A DNA stretch of 64,000 nt from Bacteroidota bacterium (lineage in GTDB: Bacteria > Bacteroidota > Ignavibacteria > Kryptoniales > JAKASW01). The notes below the pieces were generated by a model. The model saw nothing but the letters and a program-made list of their open reading frames with translations. It had not been told where the DNA came from and did no database searches. Every line of letters begins with the position of its first letter. Position 1 is the stretch's first letter. Below are positions 1 through 7,000 of this stretch, one piece after another. The position numbers were made by a program, and so were the translations under genes. The stretch spans positions 62,001-126,000 of the forward strand of contig JAKAGT010000002.1 in NCBI GenBank assembly GCA_021825585.1, read 5' to 3'.

Positions 1-457
1 GTGTAAAATATTGTCCCGCCCCACTCTTGACATCCTCTGCATTTTTCTGCAGGAGACCTTCGTATATCTCACCCTTTATGTCTACGTCCAGCCCCATCCA
101 GGTTTCATCGTTTATCAGTTCGACAAGTCTCTTGAGCTTTGCGGGATCCTGAATCTTGTTTTGGGATTTCCTGAATATGACTCCAAGCATTCCGGATTCT
201 TTTCCAAGCGAATCCAGTATGTGTCTATAATGAACTTCGAGATCGTCACCGTCTTTCCTGGTGAGACTTTGCCAGTCCAGACCTTCCGGAATTGCGGATG
301 GTTTGCTGAATGGCGGTTTAGACTGTTCATCCGCCATCTTGAGGAAAAGCAAATACGTAAGCTGCTCAACATAATCGCCGTAGCTAACGCCATCGTCACG
401 AAGAACGTTGCAGTAGTTCCAGAGGCGCTGGACTATCGTGGATGATTCTGATGACAT
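1..457 (-). CDS. hsdM: Type I restriction-modification DNA methyltransferase subunit HsdM, N-terminal 152 residues (cut by window edge)
   Basis: The frame opens with ATG at 457-455, preceded by an AAAGGA ribosome binding site, and stays open to base 1. The protein starts MSSESSTIVQRLWNYCNVLR and continues through YGDYVEQLTYLLFLKMADE to GLLQKNAEDVKSGAGQYFTP-like residues at the edge. This is the HsdM_N helical domain followed by the lead-in to the SAM-binding methylase domain (GQYFTPR is the family signature just before it). HsdM transfers a methyl group from SAM to adenine in the site chosen by HsdS. It is the last visible gene of the operon hsdR - HATPase - TIR-APAZ - pAgo - hsdS/fic - hsdM, 74 bases downstream of hsdS/fic. 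The catalytic NPPF/Y motif lies outside the window, so activity cannot be judged. Confidence 0.93.
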   Translation of the reverse strand, partial: MSSESSTIVQRLWNYCNVLRDDGVSYGDYVEQLTYLLFLKMADEQSKPPFSKPSAIPEGLDWQSLTRKDGDDLEVHYRHILDSLGKESGMLGVIFRKSQNKIQDPAKLKRLVELINDETWMGLDVDIKGEIYEGLLQKNAEDVKSGAGQYFT

Positions 458-492
458 TCAAAATTCCTTTAATGCATAATTCGTCTGCATAG

Positions 493-532
493 TTACCCAA
501 TATATTGCCCAATTAGCCATTTATTACCCAAT
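493..532. repeat. Three short direct repeats in the hsdS/fic-hsdM spacer
   Basis: On the plus strand the 9-mer TTACCCAAT occurs at 493-501, as TTGCCCAAT at 505-513, and again exactly at 524-532, where the last copy overlaps the stop codon of hsdS/fic. The 74-base spacer is AT-rich. It may reflect a short tandem expansion or a recombination scar; no function is evident. Confidence 0.5.
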
Positions 533-3168
533 TAAAACCTCTTGGTCCGCTCCCATTCCGCATATTTTCCTTTTCCCAAACACTTGACCTTCCCGTGACT
601 CCGCAAATCCTTCAATACTCGGCGAATCATATCGACACCAACGCCGGGTACTTTCTTCTGGAGGTCGACCACGCGGAAGGGTTTATCCAGATTTGCGAGA
701 ACGGAAAGGACTCTCTGTGTCTTTGCGCCACGGGGCTCAGCGACTCTGGAAAGCTGCTCCTCGAATTCTTTATAGGCGAGCTTCATCATCGAAAGAATAA
801 AATTAGTATAAGGCCAGGGATTGTGCTTTCCTTCATGCCATCCTTTTGAGCTCTCTTCGAGGGTCTCGTAGTAACGTCCTTTGTTCTCCTCGATTATTCG
901 CTCTATGCTGATGTATCGTCCGACTTCAAAGCCAAGATGATACAGTCCGAGAAGCAGCAACAGGCGGGAGACCCGACCGTTTCCATCACGAAAAGGATGT
1001 ATACAAAGGAAGTCTAAATTGAAGCCGGCGACGAGAATCAGCGGATGAACCCATCTTTCCTTCATCCCGTCAGACCACATCTTCACGAGATCTTGCATTG
1101 CTCCAGGAGTGCGGGCACTTGATACCGGATGGAATCGTACTCGTTCTCTTCCGTCCGGAAACTTCTCGATGATGTCTCCATCCTTCTCCTTGTATTCACC
1201 GGCGTCCCAGACATCTCCACGACTCATTTTGTGGAGTCGAAGTATGGACTCTTCTGAAACCGGTAGTGAAGCAGCCCTGGAATGAACAAGATCAAGAGCC
1301 TTCCTGTACCCCCTTACCTCTTCCTCGTTGCGATCCGTGAGAAGTTTCTTCCCAAATACGACCGTGCCCGCTCTTTTCGAATCCAATTCCACGCCTTCAA
1401 TTCTGTTCGAAGACACTGCACTTTCGATCAGTGCATGCTCCCTAAGACTCTTCAATTTCTGCGGAGCCTGATTTTTGAATAGCTCCTGTTTTCCTCGCGC
1501 TTCGCCCAAATCGGCTAAGTACCATGAAGTCGATGCCGGAATGCTTTCGATTCCTTTGGCGTATTGTCTCAGAGTCATCATCGTCTTTTCTCTTTCTTGA
1601 TTCTTGATTCTTGCTTCTGATGTCCGACCTCTATTCTTCGCACCTTCCGAACTTCTGGACTTCTTATCTTCTTCCCTCGAGCTTCTGATTCGTTCCAGGA
1701 GGACCGACGCCGGTTCATCACTCGGATCCTGCGGCACCAGCTTCCCTTCAAACGCCATCTTCAAAATGCTCTGCCTCAATCGCTCAGCTTGTTTGAGGCT
1801 CGCCTCCACGTTTCTCTCAACCTCGTCCGCCGCAGAAAGCCGATGCTCTACTTCGAAGACAATTTGCTGCTGTTCGGCAATGCCACAAAGTGCGAACGGT
1901 GATGTACGAACCCTTTCTAGGACAATACGTTTGATGGCTGTGCCCGTCATCTGACCAGCGATCATCTTCTGACCAAGAGGACTATCTATAAACACTTTGA
2001 TATACTTGCCAATCACGAAATCCTTTCTGGGCTTCAGCAAGGCGATACTTGACAACACGCTAAACTCTTCATCCAATGTATTGACGGCGGTGTCCCCGGT
2101 ATTCACGCCGTCTTTTGTCAGCAATACATCGCCTTTTTCCGGATTGCACCGTTTAAAGATATTTCTGTGAAAGGCCTCATCGATATAGGCGATGTCTGAT
2201 AGGTCAAGGCCACTTTGCCTAATATTCTTAGCGGTAATATAGAGGAATCTTCCAGGACCAGATTCTGGATATTGGACTTTAGGAGAAAAGTGCGTCCCGT
2301 CTTGAACCTTTTCACAGGCACTCTCCATGCTCGTCCACTCCCATCCTTCGGGCAACTTTGGCAACTCGGACGTATCGATTGGCGACAGTTTTTTTTCCTT
2401 GCCATTCTTTGCCCGTTCTGCCCGTATTCGTTCGAGAAGATCCGCCACTGATCCTTCACCCTGTCTCCCGGTCCCCGCGTCCCCCCGTCCCCCCGTCTCC
2501 GAGTCCCCCCGTCCCCCCGTCTCCGAGTCCCCCCGTCCCCTCCTCCATTCCTCGGTCAGCTTTCCTTCCACCGCCGCCTTGAGCACCGCCTGCCTGTACC
2601 TCTTCAATTCCGCTTTGACTTTCTTCAGCGCTTCGACACCGGCATCCAGGTCTGAGAAGAGTTCTTCTATCTTCTCAACGATGCGGTGCTGCTCGGGAAG
2701 TGGAGGAAGAGGAAAGTCAAAGGTTCTCAACTTCGATTTCGAGATTTCCTTGAAGGTGGTTCCTGTAGCTTTATCGTTGAGTATCTGTCTGATAGAAAGC
2801 AGCCAATAGGCAAGATATAAATTGAATAGTCCGGGGGGACAAACAATGGATGCAAAGCCTTGATTGGTAGCTAATTCTTTTCCTGCAATCGCAATATTAC
2901 CGATGGTTGCCCGAGAAGTCAGCAAAACGGACCCAGGTGGGACAAGCCTAGCGGAGCTTTTTCTCAATCCAAGTTCGGTTATTTTTTCTTTGGAAGATAT
3001 GATCGTGGCAATCCTGGCTCTCGGAATTTCAGTCGGAGTGAGCCACGTTATTTCGCCACCGAAATATTGAGGAACGTCGCGTGATGGTGTACCACCGCCG
3101 ACCACTTCTTCAACCACATCGCTAATCGTTGCCCACAACCAACTTTTCGGCAATCCGTCTTTAATCAT
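532..3168 (-). CDS. hsdS: HsdS specificity subunit fused in frame to a complete Fic AMP-transferase
   Basis: This 878-residue protein has two parts. Residues 1-515 are a normal two-domain HsdS: target-recognition domain 1 (about 8-155), a conserved coiled coil (LPPLPEQHRIVEKIEELFSD onwards), a Gly/Arg/Asp repeat linker (211-234), target-recognition domain 2 (about 275-440) and a second coiled coil ending near FEGKLVPQDPSDEPAS. Residues 530-878 are a full-length Fic protein: inhibitory helix motif SNRIEG (587-592), Fic motif HPFRDGNGRVSR starting at His724, and a C-terminal winged helix. HsdS selects the DNA site for HsdM and HsdR. Fic enzymes AMPylate proteins using ATP, and the S-x-x-x-E-G helix normally keeps them off. 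An internal ATG-ATG at 1581-1576 with a weak AAAGAGAAA upstream could also give a free 349-residue Fic protein. The ATG start at 3168 overlaps the pAgo stop (ATGA). Confidence 0.9.
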   Translation of the reverse strand: MIKDGLPKSWLWATISDVVEEVVGGGTPSRDVPQYFGGEITWLTPTEIPRARIATIISSKEKITELGLRKSSARLVPPGSVLLTSRATIGNIAIAGKELATNQGFASIVCPPGLFNLYLAYWLLSIRQILNDKATGTTFKEISKSKLRTFDFPLPPLPEQHRIVEKIEELFSDLDAGVEALKKVKAELKRYRQAVLKAAVEGKLTEEWRRGRGDSETGGRGDSETGGRGDAGTGRQGEGSVADLLERIRAERAKNGKEKKLSPIDTSELPKLPEGWEWTSMESACEKVQDGTHFSPKVQYPESGPGRFLYITAKNIRQSGLDLSDIAYIDEAFHRNIFKRCNPEKGDVLLTKDGVNTGDTAVNTLDEEFSVLSSIALLKPRKDFVIGKYIKVFIDSPLGQKMIAGQMTGTAIKRIVLERVRTSPFALCGIAEQQQIVFEVEHRLSAADEVERNVEASLKQAERLRQSILKMAFEGKLVPQDPSDEPASVLLERIRSSREEDKKSRSSEGAKNRGRTSEARIKNQEREKTMMTLRQYAKGIESIPASTSWYLADLGEARGKQELFKNQAPQKLKSLREHALIESAVSSNRIEGVELDSKRAGTVVFGKKLLTDRNEEEVRGYRKALDLVHSRAASLPVSEESILRLHKMSRGDVWDAGEYKEKDGDIIEKFPDGRERVRFHPVSSARTPGAMQDLVKMWSDGMKERWVHPLILVAGFNLDFLCIHPFRDGNGRVSRLLLLLGLYHLGFEVGRYISIERIIEENKGRYYETLEESSKGWHEGKHNPWPYTNFILSMMKLAYKEFEEQLSRVAEPRGAKTQRVLSVLANLDKPFRVVDLQKKVPGVGVDMIRRVLKDLRSHGKVKCLGKGKYAEWERTKRF
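2467..2538. repeat. 24-bp in-frame tandem repeat in the HsdS inter-domain linker
   Basis: Three consecutive 24-bp units encode GRGDSETG, GRGDSETG and GRGDAGTG (HsdS residues 211-234). The first two are almost identical in DNA; the third is degenerate. The repeat lies between the coiled coil after recognition domain 1 and domain 2. In the EcoR124 family, a change in a short repeat at this place (TAEL twice or three times) changes the spacer of the recognised bipartite site. Copy number here could vary by slippage without breaking the frame. Confidence 0.8.
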
Positions 3169-4676
3169 ATGTAATATCTGAAAGCCAAAGGTGGAGGCGA
3201 TTCGATAGGACCAGCGGTGAGTATCTCTCCAACCGCATCAGCAAAACGGAGAGTGACAGGTAAACCATCTCCGAAAATGCACGCGTTATAGTTCAATTTT
3301 GTCAAAGCAAGTATGTCTTTCATCACAGTTTTGATGTTTGCCGTCCCTCTTGATACTTCAACGTAAAGTGGGTTTGGAACTTCTAAAGACAATGATGTCT
3401 GAAGGCGAGGGACAAAACCTTTCGTCCAAAGATATGCGGATCTGTCATCCTGAATATAAGCAGTACCCCTAAGAACCGGATAATTCCCATCTCTATAGAG
3501 TTTGAGTGTGTTCACAGGTTTAATTGTGACTCCTACTAGGGCAGTCTCATCTGGCACGGCTTCAGAAAAACCCTCCCATTCTTCGGTATTGAACTTCGAT
3601 CTTGCGTGAATGAAGAACTCCAAAGGTGGTCTCCCATGTTGCCTCCTATATGTCTCAATCGCCAACGTCAGCAGCTCTCGAGCAGGTTGCCTTTTCAAGT
3701 GAAATTCGCCCTTCTTGGCGTTATACCACGGTCCGACAGCACCCTTGAATACGATTCCATCTCCTGAATCAAGAAACATCTGAGCGGCACAACAAGCGTT
3801 TCGTGACTCCCTTGATTTCAAGTCGACTTTATAAGCCAATCCCACGTAGCATACACCCTCGCGGACGCTGAATAACTTCCACGGCCGACCGCCAACCTTG
3901 TAGAAAGTTGCAGTCGAGAGGTTCCAAGCCACTTCAGCCTTCAATTTCCCTATCTGCCTGATCGGCCGATTGAAATTATTAAGATAATCTTCAGGTTTTA
4001 GCGTACTCTCCCTTACGATTTGAGTCGGTACGGTATAAGGCAACAGCTTAGCCTTAAGTTGATTTCTGAAATCGACATCATATCTGTAAGGCGCGACCTC
4101 ATCCTCTATTTCCTTGAACAATGACGGAGCATTTACAAACTCTTTGGCGCTTGACTGACTTGTTCTCCTACTTGAAGACACGCGACCAATCGGTAGTGAT
4201 GACTTCGGTCTGCAATATACGTAAACCTCGTCCGGTATGATGACGAACCAAATATCACATTTCACGTCTTCGTTCTTTATTGTATCAATGATCTCCCACG
4301 CAAATACATCAACGGTTCCAAAGACTCTGTAATGACTATCTTCATGGAACAAATGGACATTAAGTACCTGCGGGTCAATTGTTCTTTTCACCAATCGAGA
4401 AGGTAGCCACTTTAGTCCAAATACATTTTCAAAACCTGGGAATGAAGGTCTCGAGGTTTCGCTCTTCTCGTTACGAGTTATACTTTGAATCTCCTCTAGC
4501 CACTGCTCAAATTTGCGGATACCAACTGCGGTGCCTACTACCCCGCAGGTTATTCCGTAAGGTTTTAGTTCATCCAAAGGTCCAAATAATGTGAGCCCAT
4601 CGCGTGGGTCCCAGGTCTCCTGGTTGTGTCCGAAAACTATCTGAGGTTCATCTATGTGAATGAGCCTTAGATTCAT
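3165..4676 (-). CDS. Short prokaryotic Argonaute (MID-PIWI), SPARTA guide-binding subunit
   Basis: The 503-residue protein has no PAZ domain and is the usual size for a short pAgo. Signatures are AWNLSTATFYKVGGRPWKL (MID-PIWI boundary, about residue 255), YVGLAYK (first PIWI strand), FFIHARSKFNTEEWEGF (PIWI core) and the C-terminus PPLAFRYYI, whose terminal carboxylate helps hold the guide 5' phosphate in this family. The catalytic DEDX tetrad is not present (the first Asp position reads GLAYK), so it should bind but not cut. In known SPARTA systems this subunit loads a small RNA guide and, on pairing with DNA, makes the partner TIR domain oligomerise. The ATG start lies 2 bases after the TIR-APAZ stop and the stop overlaps the hsdS/fic start, so the three are translationally linked. 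Confidence 0.93.
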   Translation of the reverse strand: MNLRLIHIDEPQIVFGHNQETWDPRDGLTLFGPLDELKPYGITCGVVGTAVGIRKFEQWLEEIQSITRNEKSETSRPSFPGFENVFGLKWLPSRLVKRTIDPQVLNVHLFHEDSHYRVFGTVDVFAWEIIDTIKNEDVKCDIWFVIIPDEVYVYCRPKSSLPIGRVSSSRRTSQSSAKEFVNAPSLFKEIEDEVAPYRYDVDFRNQLKAKLLPYTVPTQIVRESTLKPEDYLNNFNRPIRQIGKLKAEVAWNLSTATFYKVGGRPWKLFSVREGVCYVGLAYKVDLKSRESRNACCAAQMFLDSGDGIVFKGAVGPWYNAKKGEFHLKRQPARELLTLAIETYRRQHGRPPLEFFIHARSKFNTEEWEGFSEAVPDETALVGVTIKPVNTLKLYRDGNYPVLRGTAYIQDDRSAYLWTKGFVPRLQTSLSLEVPNPLYVEVSRGTANIKTVMKDILALTKLNYNACIFGDGLPVTLRFADAVGEILTAGPIESPPPLAFRYYI

Positions 4677-4678
4677 TT

Positions 4679-6031
4679 CTAATCTTGATCTCCTACTTCA
4701 GCTTCCTCAGTGCCCTCATTCAGATCTTCGGACTCCTCGTCAGAGCTGATAATATTCCGGTCTTCCTTGCGAGGTTCGGAATAAGAAAGATAGCTGAGGC
4801 AAGAAATCGGTTCTGTGGCGATTTCGCAAGATTCTTCCGATCCAAGAGGTAGAACAACTTTGTTGGCTTCCCCCCCAACCAGCTTCATGAGCCTGAGCAG
4901 TCTCTCCCTCCAGTCAGAATTCCACCACCCCTTACCTTGTTTTCGTCTGGCTTTATGCTGAATGGAACTAGACTTGATGATTTCCTGGCCGTCTGAAGTA
5001 AAGACAATGTGCGATCTGACCGATATGGCAGGTTGCGGATAGAGTTTTGTGGAACCACTCACTGCAAAGTGCCAATACCTCTCGCCAAGTGTGCCGACCA
5101 GTTTTATCCGCCCAACTCTGTCTGTCTTGTTGAAGCCATGCTGCAACCAGTAAGCAGTTTTTCCATTGGCCATTGAATACAACCGCAGACCCAGCAAGGG
5201 CATGGTCTTGTCGAACGATCTATTTATCAACTCTATAATGACTCTTCGTGCTTCCCAGGCAGGAATTAGATCGTCGGTGAGTCTCTCGTTGATAATGTCT
5301 TCGACTAAAAGCGATATTGTCTTATTCGGATTGTATGTGGTCGTCTTAGGTAGTTCCTCCAAAAAGTCGTAGCACCAAGCAAAGGTCACCAAATAGTCGC
5401 CATATTCCCTTGCTGGATATTTCAATGTATCAAAAGGTATCCTATCATACCGAATTTGTTTCTTAAACATGTGGAAGTTTAGCTTGTCGGGCATTTTCAA
5501 AATTGGGAACCAGTTCGTCAAGAGAATTTCTTCCTTTTGAATCAGCCCGATATTCGCGGGGTGTTTAGAGTGCCACCATTCCTTTACTTGCGCTGGACCT
5601 TCTGAAACTGGTTTGTTGACTTTATCATCATCCAATTTGTCTACAAGTTGTCCCAGACCGTGAGACCACCCTTGGACGAACGGGATAGAGTTGAGACGCA
5701 TTAGGTCAATATTGACATCGTCGTGGGACAGAGTCTTGTCGACATGCAGCGGGATTATGAAATCCTTGAAGCCCTTTGCCACTTTTTGAGCTAAAGCGAG
5801 TTCTTTCAGAGTCCCGCTCTTATGGTTTGACGCCTTTGAAAGGACGTACAGGTACTTTATTGTGTCGTTTCGTAAAACTGGTTCAATTACTTCCCAAAAA
5901 TCTTCGCCCCCTTTTAAGTTCATTATGTCACACCACACTACGTAACCCAACCCCATCATTTTAAGAGACAGCCATTGAGCGAATTCATTATCCTCAGGAT
6001 TGGCGTGACTGATGAAAATCGTGTCTCTCAC
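4679..6031 (-). CDS. TIR-APAZ protein, SPARTA NADase effector
   Basis: The N-terminus (MRDTIFISHANPEDNEFAQW) is a TIR domain. The catalytic glutamate is in SGTLKELALAQ and falls on residue 77, the same number as in the characterised Maribacter protein. The rest, from about 150 to 415, is an APAZ region (YGDYLVTFAWCYDFLEELP, TAYWLQHGF, GERYWHFAVSGSTKLYPQP). The last 30 or so residues form a very acidic tail (SSDEESEDLNEGTEEAEVGDQD); tails of this kind have been reported to occupy the nucleic-acid channel in related complexes. Length (450) matches the family. Known SPARTA TIR domains degrade NAD(P)+ after guide-target pairing and stop or kill the cell. The start is GTG at 6031-6029; an in-frame stop lies five codons upstream, and the GTG overlaps the stop of an hsdR relic as GTGA. 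Confidence 0.93.
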   Translation of the reverse strand: MRDTIFISHANPEDNEFAQWLSLKMMGLGYVVWCDIMNLKGGEDFWEVIEPVLRNDTIKYLYVLSKASNHKSGTLKELALAQKVAKGFKDFIIPLHVDKTLSHDDVNIDLMRLNSIPFVQGWSHGLGQLVDKLDDDKVNKPVSEGPAQVKEWWHSKHPANIGLIQKEEILLTNWFPILKMPDKLNFHMFKKQIRYDRIPFDTLKYPAREYGDYLVTFAWCYDFLEELPKTTTYNPNKTISLLVEDIINERLTDDLIPAWEARRVIIELINRSFDKTMPLLGLRLYSMANGKTAYWLQHGFNKTDRVGRIKLVGTLGERYWHFAVSGSTKLYPQPAISVRSHIVFTSDGQEIIKSSSIQHKARRKQGKGWWNSDWRERLLRLMKLVGGEANKVVLPLGSEESCEIATEPISCLSYLSYSEPRKEDRNIISSDEESEDLNEGTEEAEVGDQD

Positions 6032-6093
6032 ACCACAAATTCCCTATTCATTTCGGCCATGATCGGTTCCAACTTCTCGCCGAAAACCTGATT
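6028..6093 (-). pseudogene. Relic of a second hsdR 3' end
   Basis: The 21 codons before the TGA at 6030-6028 read NQVFGEKLEPIMAEMNREFVV. The end of the intact hsdR (about 7062-6997) reads AYQLFGERLEPVMADLNMELVR. The two align residue by residue without gaps but differ at the DNA level, so this is a diverged homologue and not a recent copy. The relic stop overlaps the TIR-APAZ start as GTGA, the same geometry by which the intact hsdR stop overlaps the HATPase gene start. It appears to be what remains of an hsdR gene that once directly preceded the SPARTA pair. Confidence 0.8.
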
Positions 6094-6124
6094 AGTGTTG
6101 GGGCACAATTCACGGCTGATGATT

Positions 6125-7000
6125 TCACCTTTTTGTTGTCCCTTTTCTAATCGCTCCTTTTGCTTTAGCCGTGAGTGAATAATAGCCTTTGCGCAATGAC
6201 CCTGTGAATTCTACCAGCCCGCCACCCCTGAGCAGTGCAACATCACGCTTTGCCGTGCGGGTCGACACATGAAGCATTTCCTGAATTCCACCCAACTTCA
6301 TCTCTTTTCCCTGAAACAACGCAATAATTAAAATGACGAGTCTCTGAAGAATGGGGTCATCAATGGTGCCACCAACGGTGACATGAATGGTGTCACGAAC
6401 ACTCTCAGCAACAGCATCCTCAACGGCATCAAGAACACCCTCACGAACAGCATCATGAACGGCATCCAGAACAATATCGCCGATGGGAATGGGAACTCTC
6501 TTGACGGGTCTCCTGAAAGTAACCGTAAAGAACGAATTGAACTCGAACTCAGGGGGAGGGAGCTTGGCTTGCTTGAGAATTTCTCTCATTCTGCTCACAC
6601 CAGTCCCCATCTTCTCCACATAACCGCTGCGGTGCAGTAAAGATGCAATATTTGGGTTCCTCAAAACGCTTCTCTTGCCGAAATTCTCGGGTGTCAAGCC
6701 CTTCACCAATCCACCGGGGTTGGATATCTCGACACGATCATCAAATATCTCCACCATTACATTAGCACCGCGCTCAAAGTAGTCGCGATGCGCAACGGCA
6801 TTGACCACTGCTTCTCTAAGGGCAGCCTCAGGTACCTGAAGGATTTCTCTTCGGCGTGAACGGCCAGTAATCTCATAACGAAGGGGGAGATTCCGCCTAA
6901 GGAATTTCAGAGTAGCCTCGATGTTAGCTAGCCTTTCTTTGAATTCTATCCGGTATCCTTCAAGTTCCTGCAATATGACTCTTAGCTCCTTGTCCGTCAC
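6125..7000 (-). CDS. AlbA/HATPase-type putative transcriptional regulator with internal deletion
   Basis: This 291-residue protein belongs to the predicted regulators with an N-terminal AlbA/Schlafen-like domain and a GHKL ATPase-like domain (COG2865-type). It begins like the family (ELRVILQELEGYRIEFKERLA). It then jumps at about residue 26 to NIEATLKFLRRNLPLRYEITG, which normally lies more than 150 residues later, so most of the AlbA domain seems deleted in frame. The GHKL N-box is present (REAVVNAVAHRDYFERG, 62-78) with DDRVEISNPGGLV and MGTGVSRMREIL. Residues 175-205 are an imperfect repeat (VLDAVHDAV, VLDAVEDAVAESVRDTI), and a winged helix follows. The GTG start overlaps the hsdR stop as GTGA. 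Such genes often accompany type I RM operons; the exact role is unknown. Confidence 0.8.
   Translation of the reverse strand: MTDKELRVILQELEGYRIEFKERLANIEATLKFLRRNLPLRYEITGRSRRREILQVPEAALREAVVNAVAHRDYFERGANVMVEIFDDRVEISNPGGLVKGLTPENFGKRSVLRNPNIASLLHRSGYVEKMGTGVSRMREILKQAKLPPPEFEFNSFFTVTFRRPVKRVPIPIGDIVLDAVHDAVREGVLDAVEDAVAESVRDTIHVTVGGTIDDPILQRLVILIIALFQGKEMKLGGIQEMLHVSTRTAKRDVALLRGGGLVEFTGSLRKGYYSLTAKAKGAIRKGTTKR

Noticed and set aside
11-445. 144-codon plus-strand frame
   Set aside because: It is antisense to the clear HsdM N-terminus (MSSESSTIVQRLWNYCNVLR...) and has no family resemblance.
2327-2809. Proline/serine-rich plus-strand frame with PRPPVSESPRPPVSESPRP repeats
   Set aside because: It is only the complement of the HsdS linker repeat and coiled coil; no ribosome binding site.
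3165-6031. pAgo pair considered as a catalytically active (DNA-cutting) Argonaute system
   Set aside because: The protein lacks PAZ and the DEDX catalytic residues, and its partner is TIR-APAZ; this is the SPARTA layout, not a slicing pAgo.
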